Assembly: GCA_035695265.1 (NCBI GenBank)
Contig: DASSEM010000161.1
Location: forward strand, 1 to 12,897
Origin: RHKX01 sp035695265
GTDB lineage: Bacteria; Actinomycetota; Thermoleophilia; Solirubrobacterales; 70-9
Length of the DNA: 12,897 bases
Direction of reading: 5' to 3'
Below, piece by piece: positions 1 to 7,466 of the stretch (its first letter is position 1; each line of letters opens with the position of its first letter). Both the position numbers and the translations under genes were made by a program. The notes under the pieces are model-generated. The model saw only the letters and a program-made list of their open reading frames with translations. It did no database searches and had not been told where the DNA came from.

Positions 1-409
1 CGCGCAGGGCGGCCCGCAAGGCGGCCTGCCGCAGCGCCAGCTCGGCGCCCTCATCCGGCGCCGCCGATTCGCCGTCCTCGGGGTCGGCCTCGAGGCTGGC
101 CGTCCGCCGTGGCCGCCGGAGCTCGTCGAGCGCGGCGTGGCGGGCGATCCCGAAGACCCAGGCGCGGCCGCTGCCGCGGCGCGGGTCGAAGCGGCGGCGG
201 CGGCGGTAGGCGCGCTCGAACGCGAGCGCGGTGACGTCCTCGGCGGCGTGCTCGTCGCGGAGCAGCCCAGAAACGTAGGCATAGACATCGTCGCGGCAGG
301 TGCGGTAGAGGGCATCGAAGCCGAGCCGCTGCTCCGCGTGAGCCTCCGCCGTCGGCGCTGTGGCCACCTGCTGCACACCACTACTACGCGCGGGCGGCCG
401 GTTCGTCAC
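1..409 (-). CDS. ECF-family RNA polymerase sigma factor, N-terminal part (cut by window edge)
   Basis: Likely directs RNA polymerase to a dedicated promoter set. The visible 136 residues contain a sigma-70 region 2 at about residues 31-100: an FDALYRTCRDDVYAYV helix, then AAEDVTALAFERAYRR (the conserved D-V core), then GRAWVFGIARHAALDELRR, which matches the W..gIARN...D..R signature of regions 2.3-2.4 that recognise and melt the -10 element. An acidic linker follows (about 105-122), and region 4 is expected beyond the left edge. I chose the GTG at 407-409 because an excellent Shine-Dalgarno lies 9 nt upstream; GTGs at residues 11 and 15 are alternatives without one. It sits 15 nt after the SDR stop, so it is probably co-transcribed with the biotin operon. 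No anti-sigma factor is visible, but one could lie past the edge. Family call is secure; targets are unknown. Confidence 0.88.
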   Translation of the reverse strand, partial: MTNRPPARSSGVQQVATAPTAEAHAEQRLGFDALYRTCRDDVYAYVSGLLRDEHAAEDVTALAFERAYRRRRRFDPRRGSGRAWVFGIARHAALDELRRPRRTASLEADPEDGESAAPDEGAELALRQAALRAALR

Positions 410-417
410 GCGCCGCG

Positions 418-425
418 TCCTCCCT
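418..425 (-). promoter_or_regulatory. Ribosome binding site of the sigma-factor gene, overlapping the SDR stop codon
   Basis: The minus strand reads AGGGAGGA, with 9 nt between its GGAGG core and the GTG at 409. Its first base is the last base of the SDR TGA stop (427-425). This decides the sigma-factor start and suggests translational coupling, because ribosomes finishing the SDR stand on this site. Confidence 0.7.
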
Positions 426-1282
426 CAGGGCAGCCGCATGATTCGCGCCAGGAGCCGGTCCCAGGTCCGGTCGGGCAGCGCCCGCGACAACAGCGCCATC
501 GCGTGTGCGTCACGGCCGACCCGGTAGCGGGCCCGCGGCCGGCGCGCGTTCAGCGCCCGCTCGATCACCGCCGCGGCGACGTCGGCGGGGAGGCCGCGGT
601 CGCCGGTCTCCCGCGATGTCCGCCGCAGCGACTTGATCGCCTTGCCGTAGAGCGATTGCGCCGCCGCGGGCAGCCGTTCCTCGGTCCGGTCGAACCGCTC
701 CAGGCCGGTGCTCCAGATCTCGGTTGCGATGCTGCCCGGCTCGATCGCGATCGTCTCGATCCCCCACGGCCGAAGCTCGCCGCGCAGGCAATCGCTGATC
801 GCCTCGAGCGCGAACTTGGAGGCGACGTAGGGACCGTAGAACGGAGTCGCCACGATCCCGCCGATCGACGTGATGTTGACGATCCGGCCACTCGCCCGGC
901 GCAGGGCCGGGATCGCCGCCTGGGTCACCGCGACCTGGCCGACGACGTTGACCTCGAGCTGGCTGCGGAGCTCGTCGAGCGGCAGGAGCTCGAGCGGGCC
1001 GGTGTAGGCGAGGCCGGCGTTGTTGACGAGCGCGTCGAGCCCCGCCGGGCACTCCGCGTCGATCCGCGCGACCGCTGCGGCGATCGAGTCGGGCTCGGTG
1101 ACGTCGAGGATGATCGGCTGGAGGCGATCCGAGCCGGCGGCCGCGAGTCCGTCGGCGTCGACCTGCCTGCGAACCGCGGCGTAGACGCGCCACCCGGAGC
1201 CGTCGAGCCGCAGGGCGGTCGCCCGGCCGATCCCGGTGGAGCAGCCCGTGATCAAGGCGGCGCGCCCGGCGGGCGCGCTCAT
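425..1282 (-). CDS. Short-chain dehydrogenase/reductase (classical SDR), last enzyme gene of the biotin operon
   Basis: A 285-residue NAD(P)-dependent oxidoreductase of the classical SDR family; substrate unknown. Visible hallmarks are the cofactor-binding TGCSTGIG (residues 12-19), D60 in LDVT, NNAG (87-90), structural N112, and the catalytic set S139, Y152 and K156 (YVASK), with the PG of EPGSIATE at 182-183. Arginines after the first beta-alpha unit (R38, R39) would fit NADP(H) preference; that is inference. The length is somewhat above the usual 250 because of a C-terminal tail (about 230-285). Its ATG overlaps the bioA stop (ATGA) and lacks its own clear Shine-Dalgarno, so translation is probably coupled to bioA. 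It may be a housekeeping lipid or steroid-type SDR, or may act near biotin metabolism; the sequence cannot decide. Confidence 0.9.
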   Translation of the reverse strand: MSAPAGRAALITGCSTGIGRATALRLDGSGWRVYAAVRRQVDADGLAAAGSDRLQPIILDVTEPDSIAAAVARIDAECPAGLDALVNNAGLAYTGPLELLPLDELRSQLEVNVVGQVAVTQAAIPALRRASGRIVNITSIGGIVATPFYGPYVASKFALEAISDCLRGELRPWGIETIAIEPGSIATEIWSTGLERFDRTEERLPAAAQSLYGKAIKSLRRTSRETGDRGLPADVAAAVIERALNARRPRARYRVGRDAHAMALLSRALPDRTWDRLLARIMRLP

Positions 1283-2634
1283 GCCGCCGCGCGGCCCGGG
1301 CCCGCGACGATGTCGCGGCGGGCGGCGAGCCGCTGCGGGACGCCGGCCGGATAGGCGCCGGCGACCGCTTCGCGGATCGCCGCCGCGGTGATCGCGACGA
1401 GCCGTCCCAGGTCGCGCTTGCTGATCGCAAGCGGCGGCACGAGGACGATCGTGTCCCCGAGCGGCCGCACGATCGCACCGCGGCGGCGCGCCTCGAGCGT
1501 CACCCGGTGGCCGAGCCGGAGTGCCGGGTCGTGCTCTCCGAGGTCGATCCCGACCATGAAGCCGCGGCCGCGGACCTCGGCAACCTCGTCCATCGCCGCC
1601 ACCCCCTCGAGCAGCTCGTGCAGCCGCTCGATCTTCGGGACGAGCCGCTCGAGCGTGTGCTCGCGCTCGAAGACGTCGAGGCTCGCGATCGCCGCCGCGC
1701 AGGCGAGCGGGTTGCCCGTGAACGTGTGGCCGTGGAAGAAGGTCCGGAACTCCTCGTGCTCGCCGAGGAAGCCGTCGTAGACGCGCTCGGTCGTGAGCGT
1801 CGCCGCGAGCGGCATGTAGCCGTTCGTGAGTCCCTTGCCGAGGCAGAGGAGGTCCGGGGCGACCTGCTCCTGCTCACAGGCGAACATCGTCCCGGTCCGC
1901 CCGAAGCCGGTCGCGACCTCGTCGCAGATCAGCAGGACGTCGTGCTCGTCGCAGAGCTGGCGGACCCGGCGCAGGTACCCGGGCGGGTGCACGAGCATCC
2001 CGCCCGCGCCCTGCAGGAGCGGCTCGACGATCACGGCCGCCGTCTCCTCGCCCTGGGCCTCGAGGACCCGCGCGAGGCCGTCGGCGTCGCCGGCCCTGAC
2101 GGTCCGCTTCGCGAAGAGCAGCGGCTCGTAAGCACCATGGAAGAGGTCGATGCCGCCGACCGAGACGGCGCCGATCGTGTCCCCGTGGTAGCCGTCGGCG
2201 AGCCCGATGAACGAGGTCCGCCGGGCGTGCTGACCGCCCTTCTGGCGCCAGTACTGGAACGCCATCTTCAGGGCGATCTCGGTCGCGGTCGAGCCGGCGT
2301 CGGAGTAGAAGACGCGGCTCAGCCCGCCCGGCGCGATCGCCACGAGGCGCGCGGCCAGCTCGGCGGCCGGCGCGTGGGTGAGGCCGAGCATCGTCGAGTG
2401 CGCGATCCGGCCGAGCTGGTCGCGGATCGCGCCGTCGATCGTCGGGTGGCGGTGGCCATGCACGTTGCACCACAGCGACGACGTGCCGTCGATGTAACGG
2501 CTGCCGTCGCTGGCGATCAGGTCGGTGCCCTGGCCGCGCTCGACGATGAGCGGCTCCTCCTGCTCCCAGCCGCGCTGCTGTGTGAACGGATGCCAGAGGT
2601 GACGGTGGTCGAGCTCCGCTGTCCGGTCGTTCAT
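1279..2634 (-). CDS. bioA: Adenosylmethionine-8-amino-7-oxononanoate aminotransferase (DAPA synthase)
   Basis: Converts KAPA to DAPA in biotin synthesis, normally with S-adenosylmethionine as amino donor. It is a 451-residue class III, PLP-dependent aminotransferase in the cytosol. Visible features: the N-terminal HLWHPFTQQ (12-20) and SSLWCNVHGHRHP (52-64), typical of BioA; YHG (149-151), whose Tyr stacks on the cofactor; D238 in LICDEVATGFGRTG; the PLP lysine K267 in LGKGLTNG; GHTFTGNPLA (302-311); and R390 in VRPLGD, matching the arginine that binds the KAPA carboxylate in E. coli BioA. The C-terminal tail (about 422-451) exceeds the roughly 430-residue E. coli enzyme. The start is ATG; upstream lies a 76-nt gap after bioD with only a weak purine run (GACGGGACG) and a TAGCTT -10-like hexamer, so an internal promoter is conceivable. 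Its stop overlaps the SDR start. Confidence 0.95.
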   Translation of the reverse strand: MNDRTAELDHRHLWHPFTQQRGWEQEEPLIVERGQGTDLIASDGSRYIDGTSSLWCNVHGHRHPTIDGAIRDQLGRIAHSTMLGLTHAPAAELAARLVAIAPGGLSRVFYSDAGSTATEIALKMAFQYWRQKGGQHARRTSFIGLADGYHGDTIGAVSVGGIDLFHGAYEPLLFAKRTVRAGDADGLARVLEAQGEETAAVIVEPLLQGAGGMLVHPPGYLRRVRQLCDEHDVLLICDEVATGFGRTGTMFACEQEQVAPDLLCLGKGLTNGYMPLAATLTTERVYDGFLGEHEEFRTFFHGHTFTGNPLACAAAIASLDVFEREHTLERLVPKIERLHELLEGVAAMDEVAEVRGRGFMVGIDLGEHDPALRLGHRVTLEARRRGAIVRPLGDTIVLVPPLAISKRDLGRLVAITAAAIREAVAGAYPAGVPQRLAARRDIVAGPGRAAA

Positions 2635-2710
2635 CGTCCCGTCAAGCTATGCCTGTGGCCGGTCGGAAGCCGTGGTGCGGAAGCGCGGAAAATGGAGGGT
2701 TCTGCCGGGC

Positions 2711-3367
2711 TCAGAGCAGGTCGAGGAGCGGCCAGCCCTCGGGCGCCCGAAGGTCGATCTCCGGCAGCGTGCGCACCTCGACGCCGCTCAGCGCCGCGAT
2801 CGTCTCGCGGTTGGAGCTCTCGAGCCGGCCGGGCCCCGGCGGCCACGGTGTCAGCACGACGGTCGCGACCTCGAGCTCGGCAGCCCAGGCGGCCTCGATC
2901 GTCAGCAGCGTGTGGTTGATCGTCCCGAGGCCCGGGCGGGCGGCGATCACGAGCGGGTGGCCCAGCTCGACCGCGAGGTTGCGCACGAGGTAGTCCGGGG
3001 CCAGGGGCACCATGAGCCCCCCGACCCCCTCGCAGACGATCGCGTCGGCGGCAGCCGCTGCATCGGCGGCGGCGCTCACGAGCAGATCGGTGTCGATCTC
3101 CTCGCCGGCCATCTCGGCCGCCAGATGCGGGGAGACGGGTGGGTCGTAGCGATAGGGGGCGATCTCGTCCGCGGACTGCGAGCTGCCGGAGGCCCGCGCG
3201 AGCAGCTCGTGGTCGGGCTCGCCCTCCTCCCCGAGCCCGGAGACCGCCGGTTTGAAGACCGATACGTCGAGCCCGGTCCGTGCCGCCGTGGCCGCGATAA
3301 CCGCGGCGACGACGCTCTTGCCGACCCCGGTGTCGGTCCCGGTGACGAAGACGCCGCGGGCCGGCAC
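2711..3367 (-). CDS. bioD: Dethiobiotin synthetase
   Basis: ATP-dependent ring closure of DAPA with CO2 to dethiobiotin. The 218 residues match the usual length (E. coli 224). The P-loop is GTDTGVGKS (residues 10-18); KPAVSG (39-44) carries the lysine that binds the carbamate intermediate; EGVGGLMVPL (113-122) is the conserved acidic loop; and GLGTINHTLLT (146-156) is the family motif following strand 5. The family's usual Asn/Pro nucleotide-base loop is less clear here (VLTPWPPGPG). The start is GTG with GAAGG 5 nt upstream, and only 8 nt separate it from the bioF stop, so it belongs to the same transcript. No alternative function is likely. Confidence 0.94.
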   Translation of the reverse strand: MPARGVFVTGTDTGVGKSVVAAVIAATAARTGLDVSVFKPAVSGLGEEGEPDHELLARASGSSQSADEIAPYRYDPPVSPHLAAEMAGEEIDTDLLVSAAADAAAAADAIVCEGVGGLMVPLAPDYLVRNLAVELGHPLVIAARPGLGTINHTLLTIEAAWAAELEVATVVLTPWPPGPGRLESSNRETIAALSGVEVRTLPEIDLRAPEGWPLLDLL

Positions 3368-3375
3368 GCCGGCCT

Positions 3376-4701
3376 TCAGCCGGCTCGGGTCGCCGGCGCC
3401 CGTTCGGGCCCGGAGCGCTCTGCCGCGACGTCCTCGCCGGGTCGCTGCACGACCCGCCAGCCATGCCGCTCGACCCGCAGCTCGCCGGGCTCGGGGTCGG
3501 GCAGGTCGATCGACCAGTCGCCGTCGGCCGAGACGGCGCGGAAGGCGTCCGCGAGTGCCGACGCGGCGTCGATGAGCTGCTCGGGCTCGTGGTCGGCGAC
3601 GACCGACAGCCGCAGGCGCGAGGTCCCCTCGGGGACGGTCGGCGGCCGGATCGCCTGCGCGTAGACCCCGCCATCGAGCGCCCGGCGGCAGATCGCGACG
3701 GCGCGGTCGGGATCGCCGACCGCGACCGGCATGATCTGGGCGCCGGCTCCGCGCGGCTCGAGCCCGGCGGCGGCGAGGGCCGCCCGCAGGGTGGAGGCGT
3801 TGGCGCGGAGCCGCGCGATCCGGGCCGGGTCGGAGGCGATGATCCCGAGCGCGGCGCTCGCGGCGGCAGCGGCGGCCGGCGGCAGCGCCGTCGAGAAGAT
3901 CAGCGGCCGGGCGGTGTTGACGAGCAGGTCGTGGACCTCCCGCGAGACGCAGGCGTAGGCGCCGTAGCTGCCGAGCGCCTTGCCAAGCGTGCCGACGAGG
4001 ACGTCGACCTCGCCTGCCAGTCCGGCCTCGGCGACCGAGCCGCGGCCGCCCGGGCCGAGCGCGCCGACCGCGTGGGCGTCGTCGACCATCAGCATCGCCC
4101 CATGGCGGCTGGCGAGCTCACGCAGCCAGCCGAGCTGGGCGACGTCGCCGTCCATCGAGAAGAGGCCATCAGTGACGATCAGGCCGCAGTGGCCGGGCAG
4201 CCGCCCGAGAGCCCAGGCGAGGTGCTCGAGGTCGCGGTGGCGATAGACGAAGGTCTCGGCCCCGGCGAGCCGGCAGCCGTCGATGATGCTTGCGTGGTTG
4301 AGCTCGTCGGAGAAGACGACGTCGCCGCGGCGGGCGAGGGCGGCGACGATCCCGGTGTTGGCGAGGTAGCCGGACCCGAGCAGGAGCGCCGTCTCGGTGC
4401 CGTGGAAGGCAGCCAGCTCCTGCTCGAGGAGGTCGTGGGGCTCCATGTTCCCGCTGATCAGTCGCGAGGCCCCGGCCCCGGCGCCCCAGCGCTCGGTGGC
4501 GGCGATTGCCGCGGCGATGACGTCGGGGTGGGAGGCGAGGCTCAGGTAGTCGTTCGAGCAGAGCAGCAGGACGTCGCGGCCGTCGAGGTCGACACGGGGA
4601 CCCTGCGCCGAGCCGACCGTTCGCATGTGGCGCAGCAGCCCGTCCTCGCGGATCGCGTCGAGCCGCTCCTCGACGGTGGCCGCGCGGAGCTCGTCGGTCA
4701 C
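3376..4701 (-). CDS. bioF: 8-amino-7-oxononanoate synthase (KAPA synthase) with a C-terminal tail
   Basis: Condenses a pimeloyl thioester with L-alanine to give KAPA, the first ring-building precursor step. It is a PLP-dependent alpha-oxoamine synthase of 441 residues. Motifs: LCSNDYLSLASHP (47-59), GAGASRLISGN (75-85), SDELNHASIIDG (131-142), VDDAHAVGALGPGG (206-219) with the cofactor aspartate D208, and the PLP lysine K241 in GTLGKALGSYG. E. coli BioF has 384 residues. The canonical fold ends near residue 390, leaving about 50 extra residues (DWSIDLPDPEPGELRV and a charged Arg/Glu tail). The open frame extends far upstream into bioB, but homology begins at the GTG at 4701, which overlaps the bioB stop (GTGA) and has GAGGAGG 4 nt before it. 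Confidence 0.95.
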   Translation of the reverse strand: MTDELRAATVEERLDAIREDGLLRHMRTVGSAQGPRVDLDGRDVLLLCSNDYLSLASHPDVIAAAIAATERWGAGAGASRLISGNMEPHDLLEQELAAFHGTETALLLGSGYLANTGIVAALARRGDVVFSDELNHASIIDGCRLAGAETFVYRHRDLEHLAWALGRLPGHCGLIVTDGLFSMDGDVAQLGWLRELASRHGAMLMVDDAHAVGALGPGGRGSVAEAGLAGEVDVLVGTLGKALGSYGAYACVSREVHDLLVNTARPLIFSTALPPAAAAAASAALGIIASDPARIARLRANASTLRAALAAAGLEPRGAGAQIMPVAVGDPDRAVAICRRALDGGVYAQAIRPPTVPEGTSRLRLSVVADHEPEQLIDAASALADAFRAVSADGDWSIDLPDPEPGELRVERHGWRVVQRPGEDVAAERSGPERAPATRAG

Positions 4702-5837
4702 GCCGCCTCCTCTCGGTTGGAGGAGGGGTAGGCGGGGGGCTTTCGCTTCTTTGCGATCACGCGGAGCTGCGTCGACGGGTCCCAGAGGTCGGCCTCCTCC
4801 TGGCTGTCGATCAGGTCGTCGATCGGCGTCTGCGGCGTCGAGCCGTCGAGCCAGCCGCTGCGGTTGTCGGGACGCGGGTTCAAGCCGTTGTCGGGCTGGC
4901 GGGCGACGTTGAGCCCGAGGTCGGTGAACATCTCCCGGTCGTCGGCCGGCTCGGCGCCGAGCGTGGTCAGGAAGTTGCCCATCATCACCCCGTTCAGGCC
5001 GGCCTTGACGGCGAGCGGCTGGAGCTCGTGGAGGTTCTCGACCCGGCCGCCGCAGAGGCGGAACAGGGCGTCGGGCAGGATCAGCCGGAAGATCGCGATC
5101 CACTTGACGACGTCCCACGGGTCCATCAGCGGGCGGTCGCCGAACTTCGTGCCGGTGCGAGGGTTGAGCAGGTTGATCGGCACCGAGGTCGGATCGATCG
5201 CGGCCAGCTCGAACGCCATCTCGACCCGCTGGCGCGGGGACTCGCCGAGGTTGAGGATGCCGCCGACGCAAGTCTCCATGCCGGCCTCACGAACCGCGTC
5301 GATCGTGCGGATCCGGCCCTCGTAGCGGACCGTCGTCGTGACCTCGTCGTAGTAGGAGCGGGCGGTCTCGACGTTGTGGTGGACGCGCTGGATGCCCGCG
5401 TCGGCGAGCTCGCGGGCGCGGTCGGATGAGATGTGCCCGACCGAGGCGCAGCGCTTCAGGTTCGTGTGCTCGGCGACGAGACGGGCCCCGGCGAGGATCT
5501 TCGCGAAGTCGCGCTTCGAGAGCCCCTGGCCCTGGGTCACCATGCAGAAGCGGTGGGCTCCGGCCGCCTCCGCCGCTCTCGCGTGCTCGAGGATCTGCTC
5601 GGGCTCCATCATCGCGTGCATCGGGGTGTCGGCCTCTGCATAGCGCGACTGGGCGCAGAAACCGCAGTCCTCGGCGCAGCCGCCCGACTTCGCGTTGACG
5701 AGCGAGCACATGTCGGTCGAGTCGCCGAAGTTGCCGGTGCGGACCTCCCAGGCGCGCTCGACGAGGGCGCCGATCTCGTCGTGGTCGGTCAGCTCGGCGA
5801 GCGCCAGCGCGTCTTCGAACGTGATCAGTGGTGGCAA
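4698..5837 (-). CDS. bioB: Biotin synthase, radical SAM sulfur-insertion enzyme
   Basis: Inserts sulfur into dethiobiotin to form biotin. At 379 residues it is longer than E. coli BioB (346) because of a tail from about 330. The radical-SAM [4Fe-4S] cysteines are C54, C58 and C61 (CAEDCGFC). The auxiliary [2Fe-2S] ligands C98 (FCMVTQG), C130 (KRCASVG), C190 (ETCVGG) and R260 (FRLCGGR) are all present, so the enzyme looks intact. The substrate loop reads VHHNVETARSYY in place of the YNHNLDTS of E. coli; HHN.ET versions occur in other BioB proteins. NLLNPRTGTKF (222-232) matches the family PINxLxPxxGT region. The start is TTG at 5837, with GAGGAGGG just upstream (5841-5848; 4 nt from the GGAGG core). 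It is the first gene of the operon and overlaps bioF by 4 nt. Confidence 0.96.
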   Translation of the reverse strand: MPPLITFEDALALAELTDHDEIGALVERAWEVRTGNFGDSTDMCSLVNAKSGGCAEDCGFCAQSRYAEADTPMHAMMEPEQILEHARAAEAAGAHRFCMVTQGQGLSKRDFAKILAGARLVAEHTNLKRCASVGHISSDRARELADAGIQRVHHNVETARSYYDEVTTTVRYEGRIRTIDAVREAGMETCVGGILNLGESPRQRVEMAFELAAIDPTSVPINLLNPRTGTKFGDRPLMDPWDVVKWIAIFRLILPDALFRLCGGRVENLHELQPLAVKAGLNGVMMGNFLTTLGAEPADDREMFTDLGLNVARQPDNGLNPRPDNRSGWLDGSTPQTPIDDLIDSQEEADLWDPSTQLRVIAKKRKPPAYPSSNREEAA

Positions 5838-5840
5838 CGA

Positions 5841-5848
5841 CCCTCCTC
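5841..5848 (-). promoter_or_regulatory. Ribosome binding site deciding the TTG start of bioB
   Basis: The minus strand reads GAGGAGGG followed by TCG and the TTG at 5837. No ATG or GTG lies near the expected N-terminus, so this strong Shine-Dalgarno is the main argument for a TTG start. The spacing from the GGAGG core is short (4 nt); from the first GAGG it is 7 nt. Confidence 0.55.
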
Positions 5849-5893
5849 GAGCCGGGCGGGGTCCCGTGCCCGCGTCGGTACTGGTGGGCGCCG

Positions 5894-5899
5894 ATGCTA
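5894..5899 (-). promoter_or_regulatory. Weak candidate -10 element of the biotin operon
   Basis: The minus strand holds TAGCAT (pattern TAnnnT) 56 nt before the bioB start, the only such hexamer I see in this GC-rich gap. No recognisable -35 element sits 16-18 nt further upstream. The 5838-5948 gap is the only place upstream of bioB with room for a dedicated promoter, unless the operon is read through from the phospholipase gene. Confidence 0.22.
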
Positions 5900-5914
5900 G
5901 GCACGGCGGCGGAC

Positions 5915-5937
5915 GGCTCCGGGCGCACCGGACAGCC
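5915..5937 (-). terminator. Possible hairpin after the phospholipase gene
   Basis: The minus strand reads GGC-TG-TCCGG, a TGCGC loop, then CCGGA-GCC: eight base pairs with a two-base bulge, 12 nt past the stop of the phospholipase gene. There is no U-tract, so classic intrinsic termination is not shown; GC-rich hairpins without U-tracts are common in actinobacteria. It may separate the exported-protein genes from the biotin operon. Confidence 0.35.
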
Positions 5938-5948
5938 CTGATCCGGGC

Positions 5949-7466
5949 TCAGTCAGCCGCGGCCCGCCAGCCCTTCCCGAGCGCCCGGCGGGCGCGATCG
6001 GGCTCGCGGAAGACGCGCCCCGCCGTCGCTGGCCGCACCTCGTAGCCGAGCCGGTCGGCGAGCGTGCCGAGCGCCTCGAGGCCGGGGCCCTCGAGCTCCT
6101 CCTTGGCCCGCTTCTCCGCCCGCTGCTGCGCGGCGGATGGCACCTGGCCCCGGGCGCTGCAGCTGAGGGTCGCCGGCGGCGCCGGGCGCGGCAGGTCGGG
6201 AACCTCGCGATCGGGCTTTTCGAAGTCGAGGGCGCGGCCGATCTGGGATGCATAGCGATGGCGCATGGTCAGATGGCCGAGCCGGAAGCGGTAGGAGATC
6301 AGCTTCAGGATCGACTCGTGGGTCACGGTCATGTGGCTGACGCCGCCGCGCCGCGCGTAGGGGGAGATGACCACGTTGGGGATCCGGAACCCGGTGATGC
6401 CGAAGTCCTCGGCGATGTCGACGGACGCCCGCTCGTCGGGCACGCGGACCGGCGCGACATGGTCGAAGAAGCCGCCCCACTCGTCGTAGTTGATGAACAT
6501 CGCCCCGCGCCGGTACTGCCGCGACTCCATGAACGCGTGCGCGACCTCGGCCATGAACGATTGCCCGATCCGGATGTCGCCGTGGGGGTGCTCGTCGCCG
6601 CTCAGCCCGTCGCCGCCGCCGCCGTCGATGAACGGCGGATCGACGAAGACGATCGGCGGCAGCTTGCCGGCGGCGGCGTCCTCGTAGAAGCGCTCGATCG
6701 GGCGCATCCAGCCGATCCCGCGGGTGCCGTAGAGGGCCGGAACGGGCAGGTCGACGACGTAGTAGGCGGCCTCGACGCCGCGCGCTCCGGCCCGGTCGAA
6801 GATCGTCTCCCAGGGGTTGCCGGCCGGCAGGCTCGGCAGCACGTTGCGCTTCTGGCCGCCGGACTGCGCCGCCAGCATGTAGTGCCGGTTCGGGAAAGTC
6901 GAGGCGAGGATCGAGCAGAAGTAGCGATCGAAGGTCATGTACTTGCGGATCGCCGGGGCGAGGAAGCCGAGGTCGCGGTTGCGGTAGAAGCCGAGCGCGT
7001 AGGAGTCGCTCGCCTCGTAGAACCCGTCGAGCCGGCCGTTCCGGTACTGGAGCCGGCCGCCGTCCCAGCTGTGGTCGGGGTCCTGGAAGCCGCAGCCCTG
7101 GTAGTCGGGCGGCAGGTAGTGGGTGCGGTGGCGGCGGCCGTCGGCGCCGGGGAAGCTGAGGCCGGCGTTGACGCCGTCGGCGCCGCGCAGCGAGCCGAGA
7201 TAGTGGTCGAAGGAGCGGTTCTCCATCATCAGGACGACGATCGTGTCGAGCGGCATGTTGCGGGCGCTCGGGAAGGGGCGGCGGCTCTGCTCGCGCGCCG
7301 CCAGTGCGACCAGGGTGTCGGCGGGGAGGACGCTCGCGAGGCCGGCGACGCCGGCCACCGCCGCCGTCCGGGCGAGGAACTCGCGCCGGCGCCAGAACTC
7401 CTCCGGGTGCTCCGTCGCGGCGCGCTCCTCGGCCTCGTTGCGGGGCCCGGGCTGGTCGGCATTCAT
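5949..7466 (-). CDS. Tat-exported phospholipase C / acid phosphatase family phosphoesterase
   Basis: A 505-residue enzyme of the bacterial phospholipase C/AcpA phosphoesterase family (PF04185 type), which hydrolyses phosphate mono- or diesters outside the cytoplasm. Residues 26-48 form a twin-arginine signal: WRRREFLAR followed by a hydrophobic stretch AAVAGVAGLASVL. The metal-site motif VLMMENRSFDHYLG spans 78-91 (E82, N83, D87). STFPNRHYMLAA (189-200) holds the likely nucleophile Ser189/Thr190. DEHPHGD (291-297) and INYDEWGGFFDHV (325-337: D328, E329, D335, H336) complete the metal site. Residues from about 430 are a charged tail (AEKRAKEELEG), perhaps helical. The ATG overlaps the stop of the upstream calcium-repeat gene (ATGA), with GAGGG 7 nt upstream. 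Whether the substrate is phospholipid, teichoic acid or another phosphoester cannot be told. Confidence 0.9.
   Translation of the reverse strand: MNADQPGPRNEAEERAATEHPEEFWRRREFLARTAAVAGVAGLASVLPADTLVALAAREQSRRPFPSARNMPLDTIVVLMMENRSFDHYLGSLRGADGVNAGLSFPGADGRRHRTHYLPPDYQGCGFQDPDHSWDGGRLQYRNGRLDGFYEASDSYALGFYRNRDLGFLAPAIRKYMTFDRYFCSILASTFPNRHYMLAAQSGGQKRNVLPSLPAGNPWETIFDRAGARGVEAAYYVVDLPVPALYGTRGIGWMRPIERFYEDAAAGKLPPIVFVDPPFIDGGGGDGLSGDEHPHGDIRIGQSFMAEVAHAFMESRQYRRGAMFINYDEWGGFFDHVAPVRVPDERASVDIAEDFGITGFRIPNVVISPYARRGGVSHMTVTHESILKLISYRFRLGHLTMRHRYASQIGRALDFEKPDREVPDLPRPAPPATLSCSARGQVPSAAQQRAEKRAKEELEGPGLEALGTLADRLGYEVRPATAGRVFREPDRARRALGKGWRAAAD

Noticed and set aside
1507..4731. Long plus-strand open frames opposite bioA, bioD and bioF (and the one at 137-1354 opposite the SDR)
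   Set aside because: Same cause: antisense shadows of conserved enzymes, with no recognisable motifs.
4702..5271. Upstream extension of bioF to about 630 residues
   Set aside because: The extra part is the bioB gene in another frame and is Arg/Pro-rich; homology and a Shine-Dalgarno place the start at 4701.
5838..5948. BirA-, BioR- or BioQ-type operator or a riboswitch upstream of bioB
   Set aside because: No long inverted repeat is present; the best is TCGG/CCGA, four bases around a 12-nt gap, which is expected by chance in this composition.
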